Both the position numbers and the translations under genes were made by a program. A stretch of 64,000 nucleotides of DNA from Nostoc sp. CMAA1605 (lineage in GTDB: Bacteria; Cyanobacteriota; Cyanobacteriia; Cyanobacteriales; Nostocaceae): positions 1 to 64,000 of the forward strand of contig NZ_PJIZ01000009.1 in NCBI RefSeq assembly GCF_021596505.1, read 5' to 3'. The notes below the pieces were generated by a model that was given only the letters and a program-made list of their open reading frames with translations, had not been told where the DNA came from and ran no database searches. Below are positions 7,694 through 16,041 of this stretch, one piece after another (positions within the stretch are counted from its first letter, which is position 1; each line of letters begins with the position of its first letter).

Positions 7694-9466
7694 TTAGCAC
7701 TGTTTCGCTGATGCAGGATTCACAAAGTCATGTAAATCTGCATCCCAGACACTAATGTAAATTAAATCGCAGTTCTGGCGGATGATTTGACCTTTGACTG
7801 CACCGACTGAAAAACTAAAGTCATCTTTCTGGCGTTGTTGAACTTTTTCTAATCCCTGTTGAATTTTGGCTGTAGTTTGACCGTTCAGCATTCCGTTGAG
7901 GGTATTTTGCATCACTTGAGGATCTACAGATTGGGCGAAAGCTACTTCAGTTTGCCTGAGTTCTCCGGTTTCGCGGTCAAATAAATAACCCAAGTCAACT
8001 TGATTGGGTATTAAATTGTACACAACAGCACGGGTTCTACCCCAAGCACCTTTTAAATCTCTATTGGGTTTTCCGAGTTTGGCTTCTACGGTGCTTCTGG
8101 CTGTCCCTGTGGGGAAAGCTGGGATGCTTTGTCTAGTAGTATTTTGCTTTCTTCTCTTGGGGGGTGGACTTGGGGGTAATGATTCTGTGGGTTGTGGTTC
8201 TATAACAGGATCATTATTCTCGATGGTTGGTGTTGGTATGGCTGTAACTTCAGGTGCAGGCGGAGTGTTAACTATCGTAGGAGGTATTTCAGCTTTGGGT
8301 GTAATTGGTGCAGGAATGAATGGTGCAGGAGTAGATGGGGAAATTTCTGGAGGTGGAGAGGAAGTTTCAGGGATAGGAGGGGTAGAAACTACAGTATCGG
8401 GACTGGGCGACGATGATGAGGGTATGGGATCACTAGAAATGGTGTCCGTTGGGGATGGACGAGTTAGTGTAGATAGTGCTACGCCACTAAGTAAACCGCC
8501 TATAATCAAACCGCCTAATATCCAAACAGGCTGTTGTTTTTTGGGGGAAGGGATGGGTTTGACTATGGGTATAGCTTGAGTTTGTTGAGTTTGAGCCGTT
8601 TGGACAACAGACTGTACAGGTATATTATTCACCGCAGATAAAGCATAGAGCATTTTACTAGCAGTGGTGAAGCGATCGCTCGCCTGTGGTTTAATTGCCT
8701 GATTTAACACCGCCGCCAAATCTGGGGAAATCTGCGGCGCGTATTGTTGCCAAAGAATTTCACCCGTTTGGGGATTTGTCGGCAATTCTTCGGGACTTTT
8801 GCCAGTTAATAAATAAATCGCTGTCAAACCTAAACTATAAATATCAGTAGCGTAAACTGGTCTACCCACCGCCTGTTCACTAGGCATATATCCTGGTGTA
8901 CCTATGACCATCGAACGTGTAGGATGAGAACCCCCTACAGAACGAATTGTTTCTTTGACTGCACCAAAATCAATTAAAAATGGTTTTTGGTCAACAGCAC
9001 GCAGAATAATATTATCTGGCTTAATGTCTCGATGGATAATCCCTCTGCTATGCACATAATTTAAAATTGCTAGCAGACTCAAGACAATCGCTCGGACAGT
9101 AGTTTCATTCTGACATCCTTGTGTTTCCAACAAATTCCTGAGAGTTTGACCATGAATCCATTCTTGGACTAAGTAAAACTGGCCATTCTCTAAAAAATAA
9201 GCATAGAGTTTAGGTATTTGGTCACTGTGTTCACCTAAATACTCTAAAGTCGCCGCTTCCCTCTCAAATCGCTGTTGCGTTATTTGGTAGGCTTGAGGAT
9301 CGTTAGTAATGGGTTTGAGTTGCTTAATTACGCAACGACGACGAGAAGGCATATGAGTATCTTCTGCCAAAAAGGTTTCCCCAAACCCACCAGCACCGAG
9401 TACCTGAATAACCTGATAGCGATTGTTTAGCAGAATGGATGTCACTTCACTTCGCTCCGAATTCAA
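7694..9466 (-). CDS. Membrane Ser/Thr protein kinase (Hanks type)
   Basis: A 590-residue kinase. The glycine loop is GAGGFGETF (about residues 24-32), the ATP-binding Lys is Lys48 in CVIKQL, the catalytic loop is HRDIKPDN (Asp147) and the metal site is DFG at 166, so the kinase should be active. After the kinase domain (ends near 275) come one membrane helix (about 313-334), a long Pro/Ser/Thr-rich linker (about 336-450) and a C-terminal domain of about 130 residues. That domain begins PAFPTGTARSTVEAKLGKP and includes LGYLFDRETGELRQTEVAF, a periplasmic module found on other cyanobacterial kinases. It is likely a transmembrane sensor kinase; ligand and substrates are unknown. Confidence 0.93.
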   Translation of the reverse strand: MNSERSEVTSILLNNRYQVIQVLGAGGFGETFLAEDTHMPSRRRCVIKQLKPITNDPQAYQITQQRFEREAATLEYLGEHSDQIPKLYAYFLENGQFYLVQEWIHGQTLRNLLETQGCQNETTVRAIVLSLLAILNYVHSRGIIHRDIKPDNIILRAVDQKPFLIDFGAVKETIRSVGGSHPTRSMVIGTPGYMPSEQAVGRPVYATDIYSLGLTAIYLLTGKSPEELPTNPQTGEILWQQYAPQISPDLAAVLNQAIKPQASDRFTTASKMLYALSAVNNIPVQSVVQTAQTQQTQAIPIVKPIPSPKKQQPVWILGGLIIGGLLSGVALSTLTRPSPTDTISSDPIPSSSSPSPDTVVSTPPIPETSSPPPEISPSTPAPFIPAPITPKAEIPPTIVNTPPAPEVTAIPTPTIENNDPVIEPQPTESLPPSPPPKRRKQNTTRQSIPAFPTGTARSTVEAKLGKPNRDLKGAWGRTRAVVYNLIPNQVDLGYLFDRETGELRQTEVAFAQSVDPQVMQNTLNGMLNGQTTAKIQQGLEKVQQRQKDDFSFSVGAVKGQIIRQNCDLIYISVWDADLHDFVNPASAKQC

Positions 9467-10143
9467 AATAGCCTACGGGAAGGCTTGTATCTACAAAAAT
9501 TCCAAATAAATAACAAAAACCTCTTAAATCTGTTTATGTGCTTCTGTCCTTTGCGTTTTTACTCATGCAGGTTAAATATATTAGCTATTTTTCAATTTAC
9601 ATCACATACTCTGACGAATGAACAATGGATTTAGATTCTGTTTATTCATAAGTTCTGAGAATGTTATGACATTACACCTTGATCACCCACACCCTAAATT
9701 AAATCCGTTTTTCTGGACACAGTGTAAAGAATAACATCGGTAATACAGGGTAAACAGTTAAATGTTTGTAGTGAGAACTTTAGTTCTCAAATAAGGACTA
9801 AAGTCCTTACTACAAACTCCATCCTAGTTTTGAGAAAAAATACAATTGAATAACATATAGAAAAACATAAATTTTTCCTTAAGATAAATCGTATATTAAG
9901 TAGTTATTAAAATTGCCAGTAAATACTAAAAATATGTTCGCAGGTATAGCCTTGGCTTTCACATATTAATCTTTAAAAATAATTGCATTGTTCGGAAAAT
10001 CATCAACAACAGTATTAAATAGACTTATGTCCATAGTTAAATTACGTGTTAAAACAGGACATATATTTTCTGTGGGATGCTGAAATCACTATCAGAATGA
10101 GTTCCCACCCATTATTTCGCCACAACATCATGAGGGGGAAATC
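9467..10143. other. Long AT-rich intergenic region
   Basis: The gap lies between two divergent genes, the kinase (minus) and the P-type ATPase (plus), and so should hold both promoters. Apart from the hairpin repeat at 9764-9817 I see no gene or RNA. The sequence is AT-rich, especially 9820-10060. A GAGGGGGAAATC run just before 10144 serves as ribosome binding site for the ATPase. Confidence 0.5.
9764..9817. repeat. Dispersed hairpin repeat, simple form
   Basis: A 54-base element with inverted ends (GTTTGTAGT ... ACTACAAAC) and two internal small palindromes (GAACTTTAGTTC and GGACTAAAGTCC). It is the simplest copy of the family also seen at 3546, 37189 and 60256. Confidence 0.9.
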
Positions 10144-12354
10144 ATGACGATCGCCACTAAACCAAACATTAATCAGCGATTGATTGAAGAGTCAAAAATC
10201 GTCCCTGGAATTGACTATCATGTAGTACATAAAATTCCCGGTAGAATTAGATTTCGCATCCCTCTTTTAGCCCATGATCCTGATTACACTCAAACTCTCA
10301 GGGAGTTACTAAAATCTGATAGTCGAGTTTTAGAATTTCGCATTAATATTTGGGCGAGTTCTATTGCCATTAGCTACCAATTAGCTGATAGCAAACATGA
10401 TTTATTGCCCCATTACTTAATAGATTTGCTACAAGAAGCCCAAATTCGCAAAACTCACAAGCCACAAGAAACAGTCTTAGCCAGTGATGAGGCTGGGGTG
10501 AAGTTACCGGCTTTAGCTACAGTTTTAGCTTTACTGGGGTTAGGATTTCCCATTCCTAGAGTCATCATTGGCACAACTGTAGCACTAGCGGCTTTACCCA
10601 TTGCCAAACGTGCCTATACCAGTATTACCCAAAGCCGAAAATTAAATATAGATTGTCTGGATTTGCTGGCGATCGCCTTAACTTCTGCCCAAGGAAATCT
10701 CCTTACTCCCGCTTTGGTGATGACACTCCACGAAATTGGTGATTTAATTCGCGATCGCACCGCCAGAGTTACCGAACATCACGCCGCCGATTTACTCGAT
10801 TCTCTGGGACATTATGCTTGGGTGATCCAACCAGACGGCGAAAGAAAACATATCCTCGCCACCCAAGTCCAGCCACAAGACACAGTAATCGTCTATCCAG
10901 GCGAACAAATCCCCGTTGATGGGCAAATCTTGCGTGGTCAAGCGTTAATTGACCCGCAAAAATTGACAGGGGAATCAATGCCCGTTTTGCGTCAAGTAGG
11001 GCAGACTGTTTACGCCTCCACCTTGGTACGAGAAGGTGAAATTTACATCCAAACGGAACGGGTAGGCAGTGCCACCCGTGCTGGTGCAAGTATAGAATTA
11101 GTCCAACAAGCCCCCGTACATGATACCCGCATGGGTAACTATGCAGCTGCGATCGCTGACAAAGCGGTACTACCAGCCTTAATTTTTGCTGGGCTAGTAT
11201 TAGCCGCTACTCGTAACCCAGCGAGGGCAGCATCTATTCTTACCTTAGATTTTGTAACCGGGATTCGTGTTTCCCTCCCTACAAGCTTTCTAGCTGCCTT
11301 ACACCACGCTACCAGACACGGTGTACTTATCCGTAGTGGTCGCGCTTTAGAAAAATTGGCACAGGTGGACACATTAGTTTTTGATAAAACAGGCACTCTC
11401 ACCAAGGGTGATATTGAAGTCATGGAAGTGGAAACTGTCAATGGCAGAATGTCTAGCCGCAGACTCTTAAGCCTAGCCGCCGCCGCCGAACAACGCCTGA
11501 CTCACCCAGTCGCCCAAGCCGTAGTCCGCTATGCCGAAAAACAGGGGATTGAGATTCTCCCCCGCCAAGAATTTACCTATGAAATTGGTTTAGGAGTCCG
11601 TGCTGAAATTGACGGAGAACAAGTGATTGTAGGTAGCGATCGCTTTTTGCGTCAGTGTGGCGTTCCCCTTGATTGTCTCTATGAACCCCATCACTGCAAC
11701 CATGCAGATTGTCCCCATCACCTCAATTGCCGCATTTCCGCCCATGATTCCTTACTGTATATCAGCGTCAATCAGGAATTTCAAGGCGTGATTTATTACA
11801 CAGACCCCCTGCGCCCAGAAAGTGCCAGCATCATCGAGAAATTACAAACAGAATACGGCATGGAAGTACATCTATTGACAGGGGATAATCACCAACGGGC
11901 TGTAGCTGTAGCAGCAGAACTAAATTTACCTCTGTCCCAAGTCCACGCGGAAGCCTTTCCTGAACAAAAAGCCGAAATCATCCAAAAATTACATAATTCC
12001 GGTAAAACAGTTGCCTTTACTGGTGATGGCTTAAATGATTCCATTGCCCTCGCCTATGCAGATGTATCCATTTCCTTTGGTGGCGGTTCCGAAGTCGCTA
12101 GAGAAACAGCCGATATCGTCCTGATGGATGATAACCTCAGCAGCTTTTTAGATGCGATCGCGATCGCCCACCAAACCCAAGCCGTCATTAAACAAAACAT
12201 CAGCCTAGCCGTAGTCCCCAACCTAGCCGCTTTAGGACTAGCCACCACCGTAGGCATACATCCCCTAGCCGCCACCGTCGTTCACAACGGTTCAGCCATT
12301 GCTGCCGGCTTAAATGGGTTACGTCCCCTGATGCACCAAGATCCGCCGAGGTAG
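10144..12354 (+). CDS. P1B-like P-type ATPase without the usual CPx motif
   Basis: A 736-residue P-type ATPase. The actuator motif is TGES (275-278), the phosphorylated Asp is Asp414 in DKTGTLT, a HP motif (THPVAQAV) typical of heavy-metal pumps follows, and GDGLNDSIAL lies near residue 627. The N-terminus (residues 20-75, HVVHKIPGRIRFRIP) resembles an HMA-like fold without its CxxC. The transmembrane segment that normally carries CPC/CPH/SPC reads DFVTGIRVSLPTS (about 370-382), with no Cys. The N-domain instead has a Cys/His-rich insert (Cys505, 511, 518, 523, 529 with several His). Hence it is a heavy-metal-type pump by family, but its ion is uncertain. A good ribosome site (GAGGGGG) precedes the ATG. 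No metal regulator gene is adjacent. Confidence 0.88.
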   Translation: MTIATKPNINQRLIEESKIVPGIDYHVVHKIPGRIRFRIPLLAHDPDYTQTLRELLKSDSRVLEFRINIWASSIAISYQLADSKHDLLPHYLIDLLQEAQIRKTHKPQETVLASDEAGVKLPALATVLALLGLGFPIPRVIIGTTVALAALPIAKRAYTSITQSRKLNIDCLDLLAIALTSAQGNLLTPALVMTLHEIGDLIRDRTARVTEHHAADLLDSLGHYAWVIQPDGERKHILATQVQPQDTVIVYPGEQIPVDGQILRGQALIDPQKLTGESMPVLRQVGQTVYASTLVREGEIYIQTERVGSATRAGASIELVQQAPVHDTRMGNYAAAIADKAVLPALIFAGLVLAATRNPARAASILTLDFVTGIRVSLPTSFLAALHHATRHGVLIRSGRALEKLAQVDTLVFDKTGTLTKGDIEVMEVETVNGRMSSRRLLSLAAAAEQRLTHPVAQAVVRYAEKQGIEILPRQEFTYEIGLGVRAEIDGEQVIVGSDRFLRQCGVPLDCLYEPHHCNHADCPHHLNCRISAHDSLLYISVNQEFQGVIYYTDPLRPESASIIEKLQTEYGMEVHLLTGDNHQRAVAVAAELNLPLSQVHAEAFPEQKAEIIQKLHNSGKTVAFTGDGLNDSIALAYADVSISFGGGSEVARETADIVLMDDNLSSFLDAIAIAHQTQAVIKQNISLAVVPNLAALGLATTVGIHPLAATVVHNGSAIAAGLNGLRPLMHQDPPR

Positions 12355-12356
12355 AA

Positions 12357-12426
12357 AGGCAGGGGGGCAGGGGGCAGGGGAGACAGAGGAAGAATAACTT
12401 CCCAATCCCCAATCCCCAATCCCAAC
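12357..12426. repeat. Bipartite G-rich/C-rich STRR element
   Basis: The G-rich half (GGCAGGGGGGCAGGGG, then GAGACAGAGGAAGAA) is followed by a C-rich half of CCCCAAT heptamers. The same two-part layout recurs at 19377, 22643, 44195 and, in a weaker form, 62895. Here it lies between two convergent genes, where its two halves could pair as a terminator-like stem. Confidence 0.85.
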
Positions 12427-12427
12427 C

Positions 12428-13711
12428 TCATTGCTGAATAATTCTTTTCGCCAACTCTATCGCCTCTTGCTGAGTAGAAATCTTCCCTTCAGCTTGTGCC
12501 ACAGCTATTTCCGTCAGCAGTTCTCCTACCAGTGGCGATGCGGGAATATTTAGTGCTATCATTAGATTTTTACCACTTACTAGCTGAGTGGGATGAGCGA
12601 CCAGATCATCAGGGTTAAGGTAGCGGCTGATCAATGGTGCGTATACCTGCAATGGATGAGTGCCAGACATCGGCTCTACCAGATTATCGTCCACTAAGGC
12701 TAACAAAATTGTAGCCGTAAATACAATTCCTGCTTCTTGGAAGAGAAAATACTGTTCTCGCACGGAATCAGCAAATTTTAGCTGAGGGAACAATTTCAAG
12801 GCAGTGGCAACAGCGCGAACTTCTGCGCGGCTATAGGTAAGTTCCTGTAGTTCTAATTCGGCTATGGCTGGTTGTTGCTGTACAAGACAAGCGAGTTTAG
12901 CAATGCCCAGCCATGTAGTTTTGACGGTATCACGCACACAATTTTGTAGTTCTACACCCAGTTGTGGCCAATGTTCTGTTAATTTCGTCGCCACAGTGTC
13001 AACGGCTGCGAGTTTAGTAAAGCTGTTGTGACTAGCATTTTTAAAGAACGGTGCAAGTAACCCATCTTCCCCAGCTTTGGTTATCCAAGGTGTTCCTTGG
13101 GGACTTGCTAACAAATAACCAATTTCGACGCGGACTCGTTCGGCGGCGATCTGGGATATATGCGATGCTAAATTACGGATAGTATTTTGGGTATTGGTTT
13201 CAATCGTAAAGCCTAGTTGAGCAGCTTGACGATAAGCACGCAACAGGCGTAGAGGATCATCTGTTAAATTGCGGGGTGATATCATCCGCATTAGACCCAA
13301 CTTTATATCATCACAGCCGCCTAAAGGGTCAATGATAGATTGGCTATGGGGATTATAGGCGATCGCATTTACAGTAAAATCTCTCCTGTGTAAGTCAGTC
13401 TCTAAACTTTCGCCTTCCTGTTGGGCAAAATCAGCCGTCGCATTGGGAAATACCACCCGCGCAATTTGCCGTTCTGAGTCTAGTAACACAAAACCAGCTT
13501 GGTAACGACGAGCGATCGCTCTAGCTACCTTCACCGCATCCGATGGGATAATAAAGTCAAGATCCCAATACTCCCGACTCCTCCCCAAAAGCGCATCCCG
13601 CACTGCACCACCCACCATGTAAGCTGGTTGTGGCAAGCATTCCAGACTAAAAGGCCAATTTTCAGGAGCTAGACGCAAAAATACATCAGAGGACATTGTA
13701 ATAAAAATCAA
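12428..13711 (-). CDS. tRNA nucleotidyltransferase / poly(A) polymerase family (class II)
   Basis: A 427-residue class II nucleotidyltransferase. The head contains GGAVRDALLGRSREYWDLDFIIP (about residues 34-56), whose DLD carries the metal-binding Asp pair, then RRDFTVNAIAYNP (nucleotide selection) and DPLRLLRAYRQAAQLGF. The rest is the helical neck/body/tail. It acts on tRNA 3' ends in the cytoplasm. A second enzyme of the same class lies at 40366-42117. In cyanobacteria such pairs are known to split CCA synthesis into CC- and A-addition, so this shorter enzyme is more likely the CC-adding one (inference). It is divergent from ycf34, with 75 bases between. Confidence 0.9.
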   Translation of the reverse strand: MIFITMSSDVFLRLAPENWPFSLECLPQPAYMVGGAVRDALLGRSREYWDLDFIIPSDAVKVARAIARRYQAGFVLLDSERQIARVVFPNATADFAQQEGESLETDLHRRDFTVNAIAYNPHSQSIIDPLGGCDDIKLGLMRMISPRNLTDDPLRLLRAYRQAAQLGFTIETNTQNTIRNLASHISQIAAERVRVEIGYLLASPQGTPWITKAGEDGLLAPFFKNASHNSFTKLAAVDTVATKLTEHWPQLGVELQNCVRDTVKTTWLGIAKLACLVQQQPAIAELELQELTYSRAEVRAVATALKLFPQLKFADSVREQYFLFQEAGIVFTATILLALVDDNLVEPMSGTHPLQVYAPLISRYLNPDDLVAHPTQLVSGKNLMIALNIPASPLVGELLTEIAVAQAEGKISTQQEAIELAKRIIQQ

Positions 13712-13786
13712 CCCAACAACTGGTGAATAAAGCTTGGGCTTAAGTTAGATTAACAATAATCAAGGCCTTCTGGAGTTGGTTCTATT

Positions 13787-14035
13787 ATGTGTATTTGCGT
13801 AAACTGCCACTATGTAGATCGCTGTGTGACCTATCACGCCGTCGAAACGCAGCACCAACAGCCCCATTTAACAGAAAATCCCACTTTTGATCCCAACGAA
13901 CCATCTATTAACGTTAACATCCGTACCCAAGAAGATGTGATTGAAATGGAATGGGATGTAGTCGGTTGTCTCAGCTTTAAGCAAGAAACAGGTAAATGGT
14001 CGAAATTACGCCCAGGCGAATTAGTCCCGACTTGA
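13787..14035 (+). CDS. ycf34: Ycf34 family iron-sulfur protein
   Basis: An 82-residue protein starting MCICVNCHYVDRC, with four Cys in the first 13 residues, the hallmark of Ycf34. The second half (IEMEWDVVGCLSFKQETGKWSKLRPG) carries the conserved WDV.GC and W..L.PG pattern. Published work on the Synechocystis homologue describes an Fe-S cluster and a role in photosynthetic function; it is also encoded in some algal plastids. The start ATG (13787) has TGGAG about 13 bases upstream. The downstream hairpin at 14063-14098 probably ends its transcript. Confidence 0.9.
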   Translation: MCICVNCHYVDRCVTYHAVETQHQQPHLTENPTFDPNEPSINVNIRTQEDVIEMEWDVVGCLSFKQETGKWSKLRPGELVPT

Positions 14036-14062
14036 TGCAGAAAGTAAAATATGATCACACCA

Positions 14063-14098
14063 AAATCGGAAAAGTACATTAACTTACTTTTCCGATTT
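14063..14098. terminator. Bidirectional hairpin terminator between convergent genes
   Basis: A perfect 14-base-pair stem (AAATCGGAAAAGTA / TACTTTTCCGATTT) with an 8-base loop lies between ycf34 (ends 14035, plus) and the Gly/Tyr-rich gene (ends 14125, minus). It is well placed to stop both transcripts. Confidence 0.8.
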
Positions 14099-14124
14099 AC
14101 AGCATAATATTTATCAGCTATCAA

Positions 14125-14373
14125 TTAACACCATTTCCCATAACCATAGCCATAATCATAACCATACCCTCCTGAATACCCACTTCTAGGAAAAGAATTG
14201 TAGGAGTATTGGGAATAGGAATTACCGTAAGAACCAAATCCCCAGAAGCCACTATAACCACTGCCTCTGATAAATTCTATTGTCTGATGAGTTAATTCAT
14301 TTAGAAAACTTTCAGTGTCTTGAAATAAATCATGACCTGTAGAATAGATTTCATCAATTGTGATATTAGCCAT
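14125..14373 (-). CDS. Small Gly/Tyr/Ser-rich protein
   Basis: An 82-residue protein with two parts. Residues 1-36 form an ordinary acidic amphipathic stretch (MANITIDEIYSTGHDLFQ ... LTHQTIEFI). Residues 37-82 are almost only G, Y, S, F, W, N (for example FWGFGSYGNSYSQYSY and GGYGYDYGYGYG) and end in KWC with a single terminal Cys. The ATG has a strong ribosome site (AGGAG, 8 bases upstream), so it is very likely expressed. I do not recognise the family. The shape fits a leader plus low-complexity core, as in some peptide precursors, or an aromatic glycine-rich surface or condensate-forming protein; no modifying enzyme gene is adjacent. Confidence 0.7.
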   Translation of the reverse strand: MANITIDEIYSTGHDLFQDTESFLNELTHQTIEFIRGSGYSGFWGFGSYGNSYSQYSYNSFPRSGYSGGYGYDYGYGYGKWC

Positions 14374-14885
14374 TTAATTTGCTCCTAAGTAATGTTTGAC
14401 AACAAAATTAGTTAGACAATAATTGAATGTGGAGATTAATTGCATCAATATCTGGCAATGGCTGAATAAAATGTATATAAATGATGGTAGGCGCGAATCA
14501 ATCCGCTAAAAATAAACTTGTGAAGCCATTTTTATAGTTGACAAATATCTGAGCAATATGTGTGATGTTTTGTCTAAGCTAATTCTGATTTTATCTAATG
14601 AATCTAATATCAAAAATCAAATAATTAGACGAAAATATCTAACTTAAGTCTTGAGTTTGTAAATAGGAAGAAGCAAATCAACTTAACTAAGTAAAACAAG
14701 GTAAATCATTAGAGTTTTGTAGTGGGAACGTCACTTGCTACAAGTCGGCAGAGCCACCCAACGTAGTGGCTCCCCTTTTTAAGGGGGATTTAGGGGGATC
14801 TAAACTGATTTGATACATTATTAAGGACTTTTCAAACATCCTCTTACACTAAAGTTCGGATTAAGATATCAGTTTAGATATAAAA
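14374..14885. other. AT-rich intergenic region with inserted repeat modules
   Basis: I see no gene. The right half carries a module at 14733-14771 (CAAGTCGGCAGAGCCACCCA..., also near 55380), directly followed by a hairpin CCCCTTTTTAAGGGGG. The left half is AT-rich and holds the promoter of the Gly/Tyr-rich gene. Confidence 0.5.
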
Positions 14886-14921
14886 AAGAATCCCTCTATC
14901 TTAATATAGAGAGATTCTTGT
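14886..14921 (-). terminator. Intrinsic terminator downstream of petJ
   Basis: On the minus strand an imperfect stem (AGAATCTCTCTAT with AGATAGAGGGATTCT) is followed by a run of T (TTCTTTTTT). It lies about 80 bases after the petJ stop codon and fits a Rho-independent terminator for petJ. Confidence 0.8.
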
Positions 14922-15000
14922 AGATTAAAATCGTAGTTAGCACAGGTCAGCAGAAACAACTTCTCAGTTTAAAAAGATGAGAAAATTCCTGCCTAATTGA

Positions 15001-15330
15001 TTACCATTTATCTGCTTGGTCGAGGACGTAAGCTGCTACATCTTCAATTTGAGCATCGTTTAAACGACCTTTAAAAGCAGGCATAGCATTTTTACCATTT
15101 GTAACTTGAGTGATAATAGCCTCTGCCGAGTCCATACCGTACTCTTTCAAGGCATCTATCTTCAGGGTTTTGTTAGCTTGCACTAAATTTTTACCACCTG
15201 CATGACAAGCCGCACAGTTAGCATTAAAGATTGTTGCTCCATTTGCGCTGTCAGCAGCCAAGGCGGAATTACTGAAGGCAAAAGTGAAGATTGCAATGCC
15301 TACCAGTAGAATTGAAAAGATTTTCTTCAT
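15001..15330 (-). CDS. petJ: Cytochrome c6
   Basis: A 109-residue precursor of soluble cytochrome c6, which carries electrons from cytochrome b6f to photosystem I (or oxidase) in the thylakoid lumen. The signal peptide ([20 protein letters not shown] ... ALA) is followed by the mature protein starting [19 protein letters not shown] binds haem covalently, and Met in NAMPAFKG is the distal ligand. The C-terminus [15 protein letters not shown] is classic. I chose the inner ATG at 15330 because AGAGAGAA lies just upstream and the signal peptide then begins normally; an upstream start at 15351 would add seven residues. In cyanobacteria petJ is usually regulated by copper opposite to plastocyanin; I see no certain operator. 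Confidence 0.97.
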   Translation of the reverse strand: MKKIFSILLVGIAIFTFAFSNSALAADSANGATIFNANCAACHAGGKNLVQANKTLKIDALKEYGMDSAEAIITQVTNGKNAMPAFKGRLNDAQIEDVAAYVLDQADKW

Positions 15331-15430
15331 TTTGTGTTCTCTCTGCAACAAAGGCTCATTCAGCCCAATATCTTCCTTTACAATTGTCAGGGGACTAAAT
15401 TCCTTGAGTCAAACGACAGGCTGTCAAACT

Positions 15431-15922
15431 TCATGATTCTTTAGCTGCTAACTGGCCAATTGCCTCTTCTGTCACTCTACAAATGCGCCAGTCATCTAAA
15501 ATTGACGCGCCCATACTACGGTAAAATGCCTGTGCTGACTCATTCCAGTCGAGAACAGTCCACTCTAACCGCCCACATTCCCTTTCAACGGCAATTTGAG
15601 CCAATTTAATGAGGAGTGCTTTACCGATACCTTGCCGTCGATACTCCGGTAAAACAAATAAATCTTCGAGATAAAGCCCAGGTTTGGTGAGAAAGGTTGA
15701 ATAATTATGGAAAAATAAGGCAAAACCCACGGCTTTACCTGAGTATTCTGCCAATAGAGCCTCTATATATCTTTTTGAGCCAAATAAATGCTCATGTAAA
15801 GCCAAAGCGTTGCCGGTGACAGCATGAGAGAGTTTTTCATACTCTGCTAACCCCTGAATTAACTCAAATAATGCTTGACTATCATCAGGTTCAGCACAAC
15901 GCACGATTAAATTATTAGTCAT
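15431..15922 (-). CDS. GNAT family N-acetyltransferase
   Basis: A 163-residue GNAT enzyme. LYLEDLFVLPEYRRQGIGKALLIKLAQIAVERECGRLEW (about residues 82-121) contains the acetyl-CoA pyrophosphate loop R-R-Q-G-I-G-K and the V/L-x-P-x-Y-R-x motif; AQAFYRSMGASILDDWRICRV ends the fold. The ALFELIQGLAEYEKLSHAV start resembles the spermidine/diamine acetyltransferase-like subgroup, which also includes thialysine acetyltransferases. The substrate is not certain. It lies between the sigma factor and petJ on the same strand, separated from the former by an STRR array. Confidence 0.88.
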   Translation of the reverse strand: MTNNLIVRCAEPDDSQALFELIQGLAEYEKLSHAVTGNALALHEHLFGSKRYIEALLAEYSGKAVGFALFFHNYSTFLTKPGLYLEDLFVLPEYRRQGIGKALLIKLAQIAVERECGRLEWTVLDWNESAQAFYRSMGASILDDWRICRVTEEAIGQLAAKES

Positions 15923-15995
15923 TAGTTATTAGTCACTTAGTCATTAGTCATTAGTCCATAGTCCATAGTCCATAGTCATTAGTCCATAGTCAAGA
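15918..15995. repeat. CATTAGT / CCATAGT STRR array
   Basis: Tandem heptamers (TTAGTCA, then CATAGTC) overlap the very start of the acetyltransferase gene and fill the space to the sigma-factor gene. Confidence 0.9.
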
Positions 15996-16041
15996 GTTTT
16001 TTAGTTCTTCTCACTTATACCCTCACACCCTTACACCCCTC

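Noticed and set aside
8004-8579. 191-residue Gly/Val-rich frame opposite the kinase linker
   Set aside because: It is the mirror of the Pro/Ser/Thr-rich linker of the kinase gene on the other strand.
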